Positions 1 to 7,770 of a stretch of DNA of 64,000 nt are shown in pieces. The stretch comes from Herminiimonas contaminans (GTDB lineage Bacteria; Pseudomonadota; Gammaproteobacteria; Burkholderiales; Burkholderiaceae_D): the NCBI RefSeq assembly GCF_015645465.1, contig NZ_JADOEL010000003.1:186001-250000 (forward strand), read 5' to 3'. Positions within the stretch are counted from its first letter, which is position 1. The number at the start of each line of letters is the position of its first letter. The position numbers were made by a program, and so were the translations under genes. The notes under the pieces are model-generated. The model made no database searches, had not been told where the DNA came from, and saw only the letters and a list, made by a program, of their open reading frames with translations.

Positions 1-1524
1 GATACCTTTATCGGCAATTCCAAGGTCAATATTTTTGACGGTGGTACTGGCGGTACAGATAACTTGGGTGGTAACGATACGGTCAGTTATGCCGGCTCTA
101 ACGGTGCCGTCATTGCGAATCTGAATACCACGGTGGGTTCATCAGGAAATGCCACAGGCGACGTCTACATTCGCATTGAAAACCTGACGGGCTCTGATTA
201 CGACGATACCCTGACTGGTTTAGCGGCGGGCGGTTCGATACTGACCGGTGGTTTGGGGGCCGACAAAATGTATGGCCTGGGGACAAATAATACGATTAAC
301 TATGCTGGTTCCAGTTTCGGCGTGACTATCGATTTATTCAACGGTAATGCGATTGGTTCGGCTATCGGTAGCGAAGCCTATGGCGATACTTTCTCAGGCA
401 TTCAGAATGTCATCGGCAGTACGTCCAACGATATATTTTACGCAAGTAGTGAAGCGAATAAATTTACCGGGAATGGAGGTGTTGATACCGTTAATTATCA
501 ATATTCAGATGCAGGCGTGACGGTTAATCTGAATACTGGATTCGGTTCATTTGGATTCGCTGCCGGTGATGAGTATGTGGGTATCCAGAATGTGGTGGGC
601 AGTGCACATAACGATACTTTTGTCGCTAACAATATTGCCAGTGTCTTTAACGGTGGCAGTGCCGGCAGTGATACAGTTGATTATTCTGCTTCTGGACAAG
701 TGGGGGTGACGGTTAACTTGTTTAATGGCACTGGTACAGGTGGCTATGCGCAAGGTGATAGCTATGTGAGTATAGAAAACGTCATCGGAACCGCCGGCAA
801 CGATCTGTTTTATGCAAGTGCGGCTGCCAATAATTTTAATGGAGGCACTGGCGGTAACGATACGGTAAGTTATCAGTTTTCGACCGGCCAGCCTATCGTG
901 GCCAACCTGCTCACCGGCCAGGGTACCGGCGGTGATGCGAATGGTGATCGTTATATATCCATCGACAATTTAACCGGTAGTGCATTTGTTGATAGCAATC
1001 TGACCGGTGATGGTTTTGCCAATATTTTGACAGCGCTTGGTATCAACACTACCAATATTCTCGATGGTGGTGCCGGCAACGACACACTAGACGGACGTTT
1101 AGGCGGCCACAATACGCTGATCGGTGGTGCCGGCGATGATCTCTTCTGGGTCAAGGTTGGTGCAGACGGCTCCACGATTGCCAATGTGGATCATATTACC
1201 GGCGGTGATGGCGCGGATACCTTGAGGATAGATGGCTTGCTGGCAAACCTGAATATGACTACCTTCCTGGCCGGTCCCTCACAAAATACCTATAAGGCAA
1301 GTGGCATTACCACGCTGGACGTGCGGGATAGTGTATCTACGACCCTGACGTTTACTGCGCAGGATGTCATTAATATGGGCGTGAATAACCAGCTTACCGT
1401 TCGAATGGATGGAGGCGACACGTTGAAAGTATCAGGTAATGCCGTAGCAGGTAATGGTTACTTTGCTTTTTACGACGCGAGCAATACCACGGAAGTGGCG
1501 CGTATTAATTTCCTGTACGCTTAA
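1..1524 (+). CDS. RTX / haemolysin-type calcium-binding repeat protein, 3' part only
   Basis: The frame is open from base 1, so the gene begins outside the window; 507 residues are visible. Five degenerate 62-72 residue repeats each carry a D-T-V-x-Y start, a valine-rich strand, an A-x-GD-x-Y segment and an N-D-x-F/L end. They are followed near residues 334-360 of the TTG-64 reading by classical GG-A-G-N/D-D nonapeptides (beta-roll, calcium-binding). The C-terminus lacks repeats and is rich in D, T, N and aliphatics, as expected of a type I secretion signal. By family it should be a secreted, cell-surface or extracellular protein exported by an ABC/HlyD/TolC system, none of which is in the window. 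Whether it is a toxin, enzyme or adhesin cannot be said because the N-terminus is missing. Confidence 0.85.
   Translation, partial: DTFIGNSKVNIFDGGTGGTDNLGGNDTVSYAGSNGAVIANLNTTVGSSGNATGDVYIRIENLTGSDYDDTLTGLAAGGSILTGGLGADKMYGLGTNNTINYAGSSFGVTIDLFNGNAIGSAIGSEAYGDTFSGIQNVIGSTSNDIFYASSEANKFTGNGGVDTVNYQYSDAGVTVNLNTGFGSFGFAAGDEYVGIQNVVGSAHNDTFVANNIASVFNGGSAGSDTVDYSASGQVGVTVNLFNGTGTGGYAQGDSYVSIENVIGTAGNDLFYASAAANNFNGGTGGNDTVSYQFSTGQPIVANLLTGQGTGGDANGDRYISIDNLTGSAFVDSNLTGDGFANILTALGINTTNILDGGAGNDTLDGRLGGHNTLIGGAGDDLFWVKVGADGSTIANVDHITGGDGADTLRIDGLLANLNMTTFLAGPSQNTYKASGITTLDVRDSVSTTLTFTAQDVINMGVNNQLTVRMDGGDTLKVSGNAVAGNGYFAFYDASNTTEVARINFLYA
76..1020 (+). repeat. Degenerate tandem repeats in the RTX-like gene
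   Basis: Repeat units begin near bases 76, 289, 484, 670 and 859 (spacing roughly 213, 195, 186 and 189 bases). They are recognised from the encoded pattern D-T-V-x-Y ... V-x-x-N/D-L ... G-D-x-Y-x-x-I-x-N-x-x-G-S ... N-D. Similarity is clearer at protein than at DNA level, indicating old internal duplication. Confidence 0.7.
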
Positions 1525-1543
1525 GATACTTTCCTTGCGCAAC

Positions 1544-1572
1544 AAAAAAGCCTCGCAATGCGAGGCTTTTTT
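1544..1572. terminator. Bidirectional rho-independent terminator
   Basis: The hairpin GCCTCGCAATGCGAGGC is flanked by six A on the left and six T on the right. It sits between the convergent RTX-like gene and bamD and can serve both. Confidence 0.9.
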
Positions 1573-1590
1573 ATTTGAGTATTGAACTGA

Positions 1591-2388
1591 TTACCAGACT
1601 TTCCACCAAGGATTATCTTTTTGGGGACCACCGCGGAAGTAGACGCTGTCAGGGAAGTTGTTCTTCATCACACGCTCGGCATCGTCGCGCAGTTCTGGCA
1701 GGTTGAGCGCATCGTAGGATTTGATCATTACATACAGTGCGCCTTCTACTGCTGGTGCACCCTGATAGTTCTTCACTGCGGCTTGTGCACGGTTGGCTGC
1801 TGCCAGGTACGCACCACGACGGTAGTAGTAATTGGCTACGTGTACATCGTATTGCGCCATGGTATTGATCAGGTAGGCCAGGCGTGCGGTTGCATCCGGC
1901 GTGTATTTGCTGTCAGGGAAACGTTCGGTCAGCAATTTGAACGAATCAAATGCTTCACGCGCTGCTTTCGGATCACGTTCGGTCGGGTCCTGGCGCGATA
2001 CAAAGTCAAAAATGCTGACTTTATCGTTGAAGTTGATCAGACCACGCAGGTAGTACATGTAGTCGACGTTAGGATGATCCGGGTGCAGTTTGATGAAGCG
2101 CTCCACAGCAGCCAAAGCCTGCGGCTGGTCGCCCTGGCGATAGTAGGCGTAGGCGATTTCCATCTGTGCTTGCTGGGCGTAGGTGCCGAATGGATAACGG
2201 GATTCCAGCTTTTCGAAGTGCGAGATGGCCTTGGTGTAGTCACCTACTGTCATCTCTTCACGAGCCTCCGAGTATAATTTGGACGGAGACCAGTTTTTGG
2301 TCTCGTCGAATTTGTCAGGTGTGAGGCTACATGCGGACAGTAGGAAGGCGAGAGCGACGATGGTAATTTTTAGCATTGGTTTTTGCAT
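1591..2388 (-). CDS. bamD: Outer membrane assembly lipoprotein BamD
   Basis: A 265-residue lipoprotein with a signal peptide and lipobox L-L-S-A-C (Cys20). The body matches BamD/ComL tetratricopeptide architecture, with segments such as A-L-A-A-V-E-R-F-I and Y-A-Y-Y-R-Q-G-D, and is of normal family length. BamD is the essential partner of BamA in inserting beta-barrel proteins into the outer membrane and acts at its periplasmic face. I chose the ATG at 2388; an upstream in-frame extension to 2463 would put 25 residues before the signal peptide and is unlikely. ATG at 2376 is also possible. It is divergent from rluD, the classical neighbour. Confidence 0.95.
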   Translation of the reverse strand: MQKPMLKITIVALAFLLSACSLTPDKFDETKNWSPSKLYSEAREEMTVGDYTKAISHFEKLESRYPFGTYAQQAQMEIAYAYYRQGDQPQALAAVERFIKLHPDHPNVDYMYYLRGLINFNDKVSIFDFVSRQDPTERDPKAAREAFDSFKLLTERFPDSKYTPDATARLAYLINTMAQYDVHVANYYYRRGAYLAAANRAQAAVKNYQGAPAVEGALYVMIKSYDALNLPELRDDAERVMKNNFPDSVYFRGGPQKDNPWWKVW

Positions 2389-2432
2389 GAGATTTCGCGA
2401 GAATGCCGCTAGACAATGAATGATTATAGCCG

Positions 2433-3461
2433 ATGGGACTTGTAGTGATACCAACCGAAACACCGATTTTGAATAAAACCATGCCTGAAAGTGATCTGGA
2501 GGGCGTGGATGATGGCGACGATCTGGCGCTGGAACTGCCGCCGATCGCCTTGGAATTAGGTCCTGAAGTATGTGGCGTCCGTTTGGACAAGGTGCTTTCC
2601 ACCCTGGTTCCGCAGTATTCCCGCAGCCGCATGCAGCAATGGATAGATGGCGGCCATGTCAGCGTGGATGGCGAAGTTGCCCGCGCGAAAATGACGGTGT
2701 ATGGCGATGAAAAGGTCGTCATCTACCCGCAACCTGCGCCTGAAGAGCAGGCTTTCAAGCCGGAAGCGATGGATCTGGCCATCGTGCACGAAGACAGTGA
2801 AATTCTGGTGATCAACAAACCGTACGGCCTGGTAGTACATCCGGCTGCCGGTAACTGGTCTGGCACCTTGCTGAATGGCTTGTTGCATTATTTGCCATCA
2901 ATTTCCGGTGTGCCACGTGCCGGTATCGTGCATCGCCTGGACAAAGACACCAGCGGTCTGATGGTGGTCGCCAAAACCCTGATCGCGCATACCGACCTGG
3001 TGCGCCAACTGCAGGCACGCACTGTGAAGCGGGAGTACTTGGCGCTGGTTTGGGGTACGCCAAATATTACCGGCAAGGTAGATGCTTCCATCGGTCGCCA
3101 TGCACGTGACCGCATCAAGATGGCGGTATCGGAAAACCTGACCGCCAAACCGGCGATCACGCATTACCAGCGACTGGCGACTGGCATGCTGGATGGCCGT
3201 CCGGTCAGCCTGATGCAATGTCGCCTTGAAACCGGCCGTACGCATCAGATTCGCGTGCACATGCAATCGATAGGTTTTGCACTGGTCGGTGACGCCTTGT
3301 ATGGCAAGCAGCATTTGATGACAGCATTTCCACGCCAGGCACTGCATGCACGTCGTCTCGGCCTGATCCATCCGGTCAGTGGCGAGCAGCTGGAATGGGA
3401 AACAGAGTTGCCGCAGGACTTTGCTGAACTGGTAGAGCGGGCCGGCATTAAAACGTATTGA
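2433..3461 (+). CDS. rluD: 23S rRNA pseudouridine synthase D
   Basis: A 342-residue RluA-family pseudouridine synthase. An N-terminal S4 RNA-binding domain (V-R-L-D-K-V-L to about residue 100) precedes the catalytic domain with H-R-L-D-K-D-T-S-G (catalytic Asp) and the family motif G-R-T-H-Q-I-R-V-H. RluD makes pseudouridines 1911, 1915 and 1917 in helix 69 of 23S rRNA. Divergence from bamD is typical of proteobacterial rluD and separates it from RluC. ATG at 2433 gives the longest frame; ATG at 2481 is equally likely, since neither has a clear Shine-Dalgarno sequence. Confidence 0.93.
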   Translation: MGLVVIPTETPILNKTMPESDLEGVDDGDDLALELPPIALELGPEVCGVRLDKVLSTLVPQYSRSRMQQWIDGGHVSVDGEVARAKMTVYGDEKVVIYPQPAPEEQAFKPEAMDLAIVHEDSEILVINKPYGLVVHPAAGNWSGTLLNGLLHYLPSISGVPRAGIVHRLDKDTSGLMVVAKTLIAHTDLVRQLQARTVKREYLALVWGTPNITGKVDASIGRHARDRIKMAVSENLTAKPAITHYQRLATGMLDGRPVSLMQCRLETGRTHQIRVHMQSIGFALVGDALYGKQHLMTAFPRQALHARRLGLIHPVSGEQLEWETELPQDFAELVERAGIKTY

Positions 3462-3483
3462 TCGACGCATGTCGTGATCAAGG

Positions 3484-3514
3484 ATGGGCTCACTATTTAC
3501 GATGGTGAGCCCAT
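3484..3514. terminator. Hairpin after rluD
   Basis: Ten-base arms ATGGGCTCAC and GTGAGCCCAT with an 11-base loop, followed by TTTTCATT on the + strand. It overlaps the last codons of the convergent hypothetical gene and probably ends rluD transcription. Confidence 0.6.
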
Positions 3515-4018
3515 TTTCATTATGTGATCCAGACGGCGCAGCGCGTTGCGTTCGCTGCCTTCCCTGGGCAGGGTCAGCGAGAGTACATTCGCACCAAAAT
3601 GTGCGATATTCCGGGCGTGCAGATTGTGGGATTCCCACATCTTTTTGAATGCCTGGATAGCGATATCGCAAGGGTACTTTCTGGCAATGATGTCGCCCAC
3701 AGAGAATTGCATTATCTGGCTACGATAAAGTGATGCGTGTTGGATCAAGATATCCAGTAAGGCGTCCTGTTGCGCGTCGGACAGTTTGTCAAAGTCACTG
3801 AACAGCGCAGGGATGAAGCTGGCGGTATGTGGTTTTTCTCCCAGTACGGCGTCGCTCAGTATTTCGCTATAAATCAGGAATATTTCATTGGGAATGACGG
3901 GGATAGCCAAGGTCAGGTTGTCCAGGGAAAAGGCTATGTCAGATAAGGTGTTGCTCTTCCATCTGGAGTCGCGCCGGCATGCTTGTATGCGCAGACGCAG
4001 TGCTTCAAGTGTTTCCAT
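3497..4018 (-). CDS. Hypothetical protein of 173 residues
   Basis: Not recognised. It is a soluble, mostly helical-looking protein without signal peptide or membrane span, with a basic N-terminus (E-A-L-R-L-R-I-Q-A-C-R-R-D-S-R-W) and a leucine- and alanine-rich middle. Start at ATG 4018; a TTG three codons upstream (4027) is less likely. It points against rluD and pgeF, which are usually close together in related genomes, so it looks like an insertion into a conserved pair. Codon use resembles its neighbours, though the coding evidence is only the open frame and protein-like composition. Confidence 0.6.
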   Translation of the reverse strand: METLEALRLRIQACRRDSRWKSNTLSDIAFSLDNLTLAIPVIPNEIFLIYSEILSDAVLGEKPHTASFIPALFSDFDKLSDAQQDALLDILIQHASLYRSQIMQFSVGDIIARKYPCDIAIQAFKKMWESHNLHARNIAHFGANVLSLTLPREGSERNALRRLDHIMKMGSPS

Positions 4019-4153
4019 TATTTGCAATCGTTAACGCTGGGAATAAGTGCCTGGTGCGGGTGAGTGGGATTGTCTGGCGTGGCTATTGCTGAACCAACAG
4101 GAAAGCTCTCGAATGCGGCTACACATACTCGCTCGTAGTGAAGTTGCGACATT

Positions 4154-4166
4154 GCGTAAAATACGC
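4154..4166. promoter_or_regulatory. Short palindrome upstream of pgeF
   Basis: Arms GCGTA and TACGC around AAA, about 50 bases upstream of the pgeF start. It could be an operator or part of a promoter (TAAAAT overlaps it), but no recogniser is known. Confidence 0.25.
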
Positions 4167-4216
4167 ACTTCGATCAGTACTTCGCATCATCAAACGTAAT
4201 TGAAAGCACGCCGACT

Positions 4217-4969
4217 ATGGAATTGATACTCCCGCAATGGGGCACCTCGCTGCCGCACACAGGCGCACTGGCAACCACACGGCCATGTGGGATCAGTACT
4301 GCGCCTTACGATGACGGGCAGGGCGGTGGTGGTTTGAACCTGGGCCTGCATGTCGGTGATGTGCTGGCGCATGTGGAACACAACCGTGCGCAAATCCGGC
4401 GCCAGCTACCAGCCGAACCGGCTTGGCTGACACAAGTGCACGGCACGACTGTGGTTGATGCAGCACAGGTATCCGGTGCGCCGGAAGCCGACGCCAGCTA
4501 CACCACACAAGCTGGTGTGGTGTGCGCCATCATGACGGCAGATTGCCTGCCGGTGCTGTTTGCCGATGCCGGTGGTCGTGCGGTCGGTGCTGCCCATGCA
4601 GGTTGGCGTGGCCTGGCTGCAGGCGTGCTGGATAACACGGTGGCGCAGATGCGCGCGGCGGGTGCCGAGACTTTGCATGCATGGCTGGGGCCGGCGATCG
4701 GGCCGCAGCAATTTGAAGTCGGTGCGGATGTGTTGCAGGCTTTTGTGGCGCAGGACGCTGCAGCAGAGCAGGCGTTCCAACCTATCGCTGATAAACCGGG
4801 AAAATACCTGGCGGATATCTATCAATTGGCACGCCAGCGGCTGGCACGGCTGGGTGTGCACAAGGTCACGGGGGGGAATGCCTGCACGGTCAGTGATGCG
4901 CAGCGTTTTTACTCTTATCGGCGCGATGGTGTGACAGGGCGCATGGCGGCCCTGATCTGGTTGCGCTAA
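4217..4969 (+). CDS. pgeF: Peptidoglycan editing factor PgeF (YfiH/laccase-domain family)
   Basis: A 250-residue member of the YfiH/YlmD multicopper-polyphenol-oxidoreductase-like family. The three metal ligands are visible: H75 in T-Q-V-H-G, C110 in T-A-D-C-L-P-V-L and H127 in A-H-A-G-W-R-G. The C-terminal motif F-Y-S-Y-R-R-D-G-x-T-G-R is also present. E. coli YfiH/PgeF removes wrongly incorporated serine-containing muropeptide precursors; other members act as purine nucleoside phosphorylases or oxidases, so the substrate is inferred. It commonly follows rluD and precedes phaC in betaproteobacteria. Confidence 0.9.
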   Translation: MELILPQWGTSLPHTGALATTRPCGISTAPYDDGQGGGGLNLGLHVGDVLAHVEHNRAQIRRQLPAEPAWLTQVHGTTVVDAAQVSGAPEADASYTTQAGVVCAIMTADCLPVLFADAGGRAVGAAHAGWRGLAAGVLDNTVAQMRAAGAETLHAWLGPAIGPQQFEVGADVLQAFVAQDAAAEQAFQPIADKPGKYLADIYQLARQRLARLGVHKVTGGNACTVSDAQRFYSYRRDGVTGRMAALIWLR

Positions 4970-4980
4970 ATCCTATTCTT

Positions 4981-5223
4981 TCAAGCTTCCGGCGGGCGTT
5001 CCGTACTCGCCGCTACTTCCTGTGATTTTTGCAGTTCCTCGCGGCGTTGCATTTCCTGCGCATAACGCTTGCGCTTGCGTCGTCCGCTACCCATCACGTA
5101 TACAATAATCGTTACCGGCAAGACACCGTAGAGTAAAAAAGTCATAATTCCGGCTACGACCGATGTTTCTGTAATCGCCATCATAAAGACGACGTAGATC
5201 CAGGCGATGGCGACGATGTACAT
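4981..5223 (-). CDS. Small two-span membrane protein, 80 residues
   Basis: The protein starts M-Y-I-V-A-I-A-W and has two hydrophobic segments (about residues 1-18 and 22-44), then a strongly basic stretch G-R-R-K-R-K-R-Y and an acidic/Gln-rich tail. ATG 5223 was chosen because the frame upstream (to 5367) runs back across the phaC promoter and start and has no hydrophobic or domain character. Convergent with pgeF (11-base gap) and divergent from phaC with a shared 69-base control region. Function unknown; the positive-inside rule suggests a cytoplasmic C-tail. Confidence 0.7.
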   Translation of the reverse strand: MYIVAIAWIYVVFMMAITETSVVAGIMTFLLYGVLPVTIIVYVMGSGRRKRKRYAQEMQRREELQKSQEVAASTERPPEA

Positions 5224-5292
5224 AGATATCTGCGGCGACGGTTCGAAACCGCAAAGATACTTGAAAAAGTGACGGAAAAGCGAGGAGCGAGC

Positions 5293-6915
5293 ATGAATCA
5301 GCAGCAATCTTCCCCGAACGCCATGCCTGGCATGGGGATAGATCCGGCAGTGGCAGCGCAATTGCAAAGTGATTATGCGCAGCAGTTCATGACCTTATGG
5401 CAGCAGATGCTGAATTCAGAGGTGCCGCCGTTACGTGATAAGCGCTTTGCGGATCCGGCCTGGCAGTCCAGCACCATGCATGCCTTCAATGCAGCGGCCT
5501 ATCTGCTGAATGCCAAATTCCTGGCGGCGATGGCAGATGCAGTACAGATGCCACCCAAAGCCAAACAAAAAGTCCGTTTCGCCGTGGAGCAAATGGTGAA
5601 CGCGATGTCGCCGGCCAACTTCCTCTTTTCCAATCCCGAAGCGCAACAAAAGCTGATAGAGACCAAAGGCGCGAGCCTGACCAATGGTCTCAAGCATTTG
5701 TTCGAGGATATGCAAAAAGGGCGCATCTCGCAGAGCGATGAAACTGCGTTTGAAGTAGGGCGCAACGTGGCGATCACCGAAGGCGCGGTGGTGTTTGAAA
5801 ATGACTTGTTTCAGTTGCTGCAATACAAGCCACTGACCGATACCGTTTACGAGCGCCCTTTGTTGCTGGTTCCGCCATGTATCAATAAATTCTACATACT
5901 CGACTTGCAGGCACATAACTCCTTCGTACGTTATGCAGTCGAGCAGGGACATACGGTATTCCTGATTTCATGGCGCAATGCCGATGCCTCGATCGCGCAT
6001 GCGACCTGGAACGACTACATAGAAGAAGGCGTGCTGCAGGCCATGCATGTGGCGCAAGCCATCACACGCCAGAAAAAAATCAATGTGCTGGGCTTTTGTG
6101 TAGGTGGCACCATGCTGACCAATGCACTGGCGCTGGCGAGTGCGCGGGGCGAAGAACCAGCGGCCAGCCTGACCTTATTGACTACCTTCCTCGACTTCTC
6201 CGATACCGGCATCCTTGATGTGTATATCGATGAGGGCAAGATTAAGGAAATCGAGCAAGAGATAGGCAGCGGTGGTTTGATGAAAGGGCTGGACTTCAAT
6301 GCCGCTTTCGCCAGCCTGCGCTCGAATGAACTGATCTGGAATTATGTCGCGTCGAATTACCTGAAAGGTGAAAATCCAGCGCCGTTCGACATGCTGTACT
6401 GGAATGCCGACAGCACCAATTTGCCTGGCCCCATGTATTGCTGGTACGTACGCAATACCTATCTGGAAAACAACCTCAAGCAATTCGGCAAATTCATGTT
6501 GGGTGGCAAGCCCATCGATTTGCGCGAAATCGATGCACCGAGTTTTATCTACGGTTCGCGCGAAGACCACATCGTGCCGTGGACCAGTGCATATGAATCA
6601 GTCAACATCCTGAACTGCAAAAAACCGCAGCAGAATCGTTTCGTACTCGGCGCGGCCGGGCATATTGCAGGCGTCATCAATCCGCCGGGCAAAAGTCGTC
6701 GCCAGTACTGGGTCAATGATGTGCAGGACGGGCTGGACGCCTTGTCATGGCTGGCGGGCGCGCAAGAAGTGGCGGGTAGCTGGTGGCCTGCGTGGACCGA
6801 ATTCCTGGCTGGTCATTCCGGCAAGCAGGTGAAGGCCAGGAGCAAACTGGGCAATGCCAAATTCAAACCGATAGAGGCCGCGCCAGGCCGTTATGTGAAG
6901 GCAAAAGCTGCGTAA
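5293..6915 (+). CDS. phaC: Class I poly(3-hydroxyalkanoate) synthase
   Basis: A 540-residue PHA synthase with the PhaC N-terminal domain and an alpha/beta-hydrolase core. The lipase-like box is G-F-C-V-G-G with catalytic Cys269, and Asp425 (S-R-E-D-H) and His457 (G-H-I-A-G-V) complete the triad. It polymerises (R)-3-hydroxyacyl-CoA into storage polyester at granule surfaces. The ATG at 5293 is preceded by GAGGAG; a GTG eight codons upstream is rejected. phaR follows directly, but no phaA or phaB (thiolase, reductase) lies between them, unlike many Burkholderiales, so monomer supply is encoded elsewhere. Confidence 0.95.
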   Translation: MNQQQSSPNAMPGMGIDPAVAAQLQSDYAQQFMTLWQQMLNSEVPPLRDKRFADPAWQSSTMHAFNAAAYLLNAKFLAAMADAVQMPPKAKQKVRFAVEQMVNAMSPANFLFSNPEAQQKLIETKGASLTNGLKHLFEDMQKGRISQSDETAFEVGRNVAITEGAVVFENDLFQLLQYKPLTDTVYERPLLLVPPCINKFYILDLQAHNSFVRYAVEQGHTVFLISWRNADASIAHATWNDYIEEGVLQAMHVAQAITRQKKINVLGFCVGGTMLTNALALASARGEEPAASLTLLTTFLDFSDTGILDVYIDEGKIKEIEQEIGSGGLMKGLDFNAAFASLRSNELIWNYVASNYLKGENPAPFDMLYWNADSTNLPGPMYCWYVRNTYLENNLKQFGKFMLGGKPIDLREIDAPSFIYGSREDHIVPWTSAYESVNILNCKKPQQNRFVLGAAGHIAGVINPPGKSRRQYWVNDVQDGLDALSWLAGAQEVAGSWWPAWTEFLAGHSGKQVKARSKLGNAKFKPIEAAPGRYVKAKAA

Positions 6916-7009
6916 ATAGCCGCCGCAGCGTAGCCGCAATGGAAAATCGTACTTCTTGAGGTAGGTCAAGGTGTCGCGTAATGTTGCGTAAACCTTTGTT
7001 TTTTCGCAC

Positions 7010-7015
7010 TATAAT
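7010..7015 (+). promoter_or_regulatory. Possible -10 box for phaR
   Basis: A perfect TATAAT lies 81 bases upstream of the phaR start. A TTGCGT at 6984-6989 is 20 bases upstream, wider than ideal, so the -35 assignment is weak. An independent phaR promoter is plausible because the phaC-phaR gap is 181 bases. Confidence 0.35.
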
Positions 7016-7096
7016 GAAATGTCGAGGTAGACTCCGTTGGCTCTTTTTGGGTCGATTGATATAAACGCGTCGTGACGCAATAAGTTGGGATGACTG

Positions 7097-7669
7097 ATGA
7101 CGAGTACAAAAAAAATCTCCGAGCGCTTGATTAAGAAATATCCAAACCGTCGTCTGTATGACACGCAAACGAGTTCTTACATTACGCTCGCCGATGTCAA
7201 ACAGTTGGTGCTGGATAGCGAGCAGTTCTCCGTGCTCGATGCTAAGACTGATGAAGATTTGACGCGTAGCATCCTGTTGCAGATCATCCTGGAAGAGGAA
7301 GCTAACGGCTCTCCTATGTTCTCCAGCGCTGCCTTATCGCAAATCATTCGTTACTACGGCCATGCGATGCAGGGCATGATGGGCTCCTATCTGGAAAAAA
7401 ACATCCAGGCTTTCATCGACATCCAGAACAAGCTGACCGAAAACTCCAAGGACCTGTACGAAGGCAAGCCTTTCAGTCCGGAGATGTGGACACAGTTCAT
7501 GAATGTGCAAGGCCCTATCATGCAAGGCATGATGAGCAACTACATCGAGCAAAGCAAAAGCCTGTTCGTACAAATGCAGGAACAAATGCAGACCCAGTCG
7601 AAAAACATGTTCGGCGCTTTCCCGTTTGCACCGCCAGCACCTCCGCCTGGCGATAAAAACAACAAGTAA
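7097..7669 (+). CDS. phaR: Polyhydroxyalkanoate synthesis regulator PhaR
   Basis: A 190-residue protein with the PHB/PHA accumulation regulator DNA-binding domain at the N-terminus ([11 protein letters not shown], about residues 12-25, then S-Y-I-T-L-A-D-V). One or two PHB-binding segments follow, with repeated M-Q-G-M-M-x-x-Y (near residues 92-98 and 142-148). PhaR represses phasin genes and its own gene and is released by binding nascent PHA granules. The C-terminus is Pro/Phe-rich (P-A-P-P-P-G-D-K). Start at ATG 7097. Confidence 0.93.
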   Translation: MTSTKKISERLIKKYPNRRLYDTQTSSYITLADVKQLVLDSEQFSVLDAKTDEDLTRSILLQIILEEEANGSPMFSSAALSQIIRYYGHAMQGMMGSYLEKNIQAFIDIQNKLTENSKDLYEGKPFSPEMWTQFMNVQGPIMQGMMSNYIEQSKSLFVQMQEQMQTQSKNMFGAFPFAPPAPPPGDKNNK

Positions 7670-7770
7670 GACCTTACTGCCGCTCGCATCATGCCGAGTG
7701 GCGGGCGTGGCGGGCAAAAGGGTACAATAGCGGCTTCGCTTTTAATGCCAGCTTTTTGCCCGCCTCAGCC

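Noticed and set aside
2898-3671. A 257-codon open frame antisense to rluD
   Set aside because: It overlaps the catalytic part of RluD and shows no recognisable motif.
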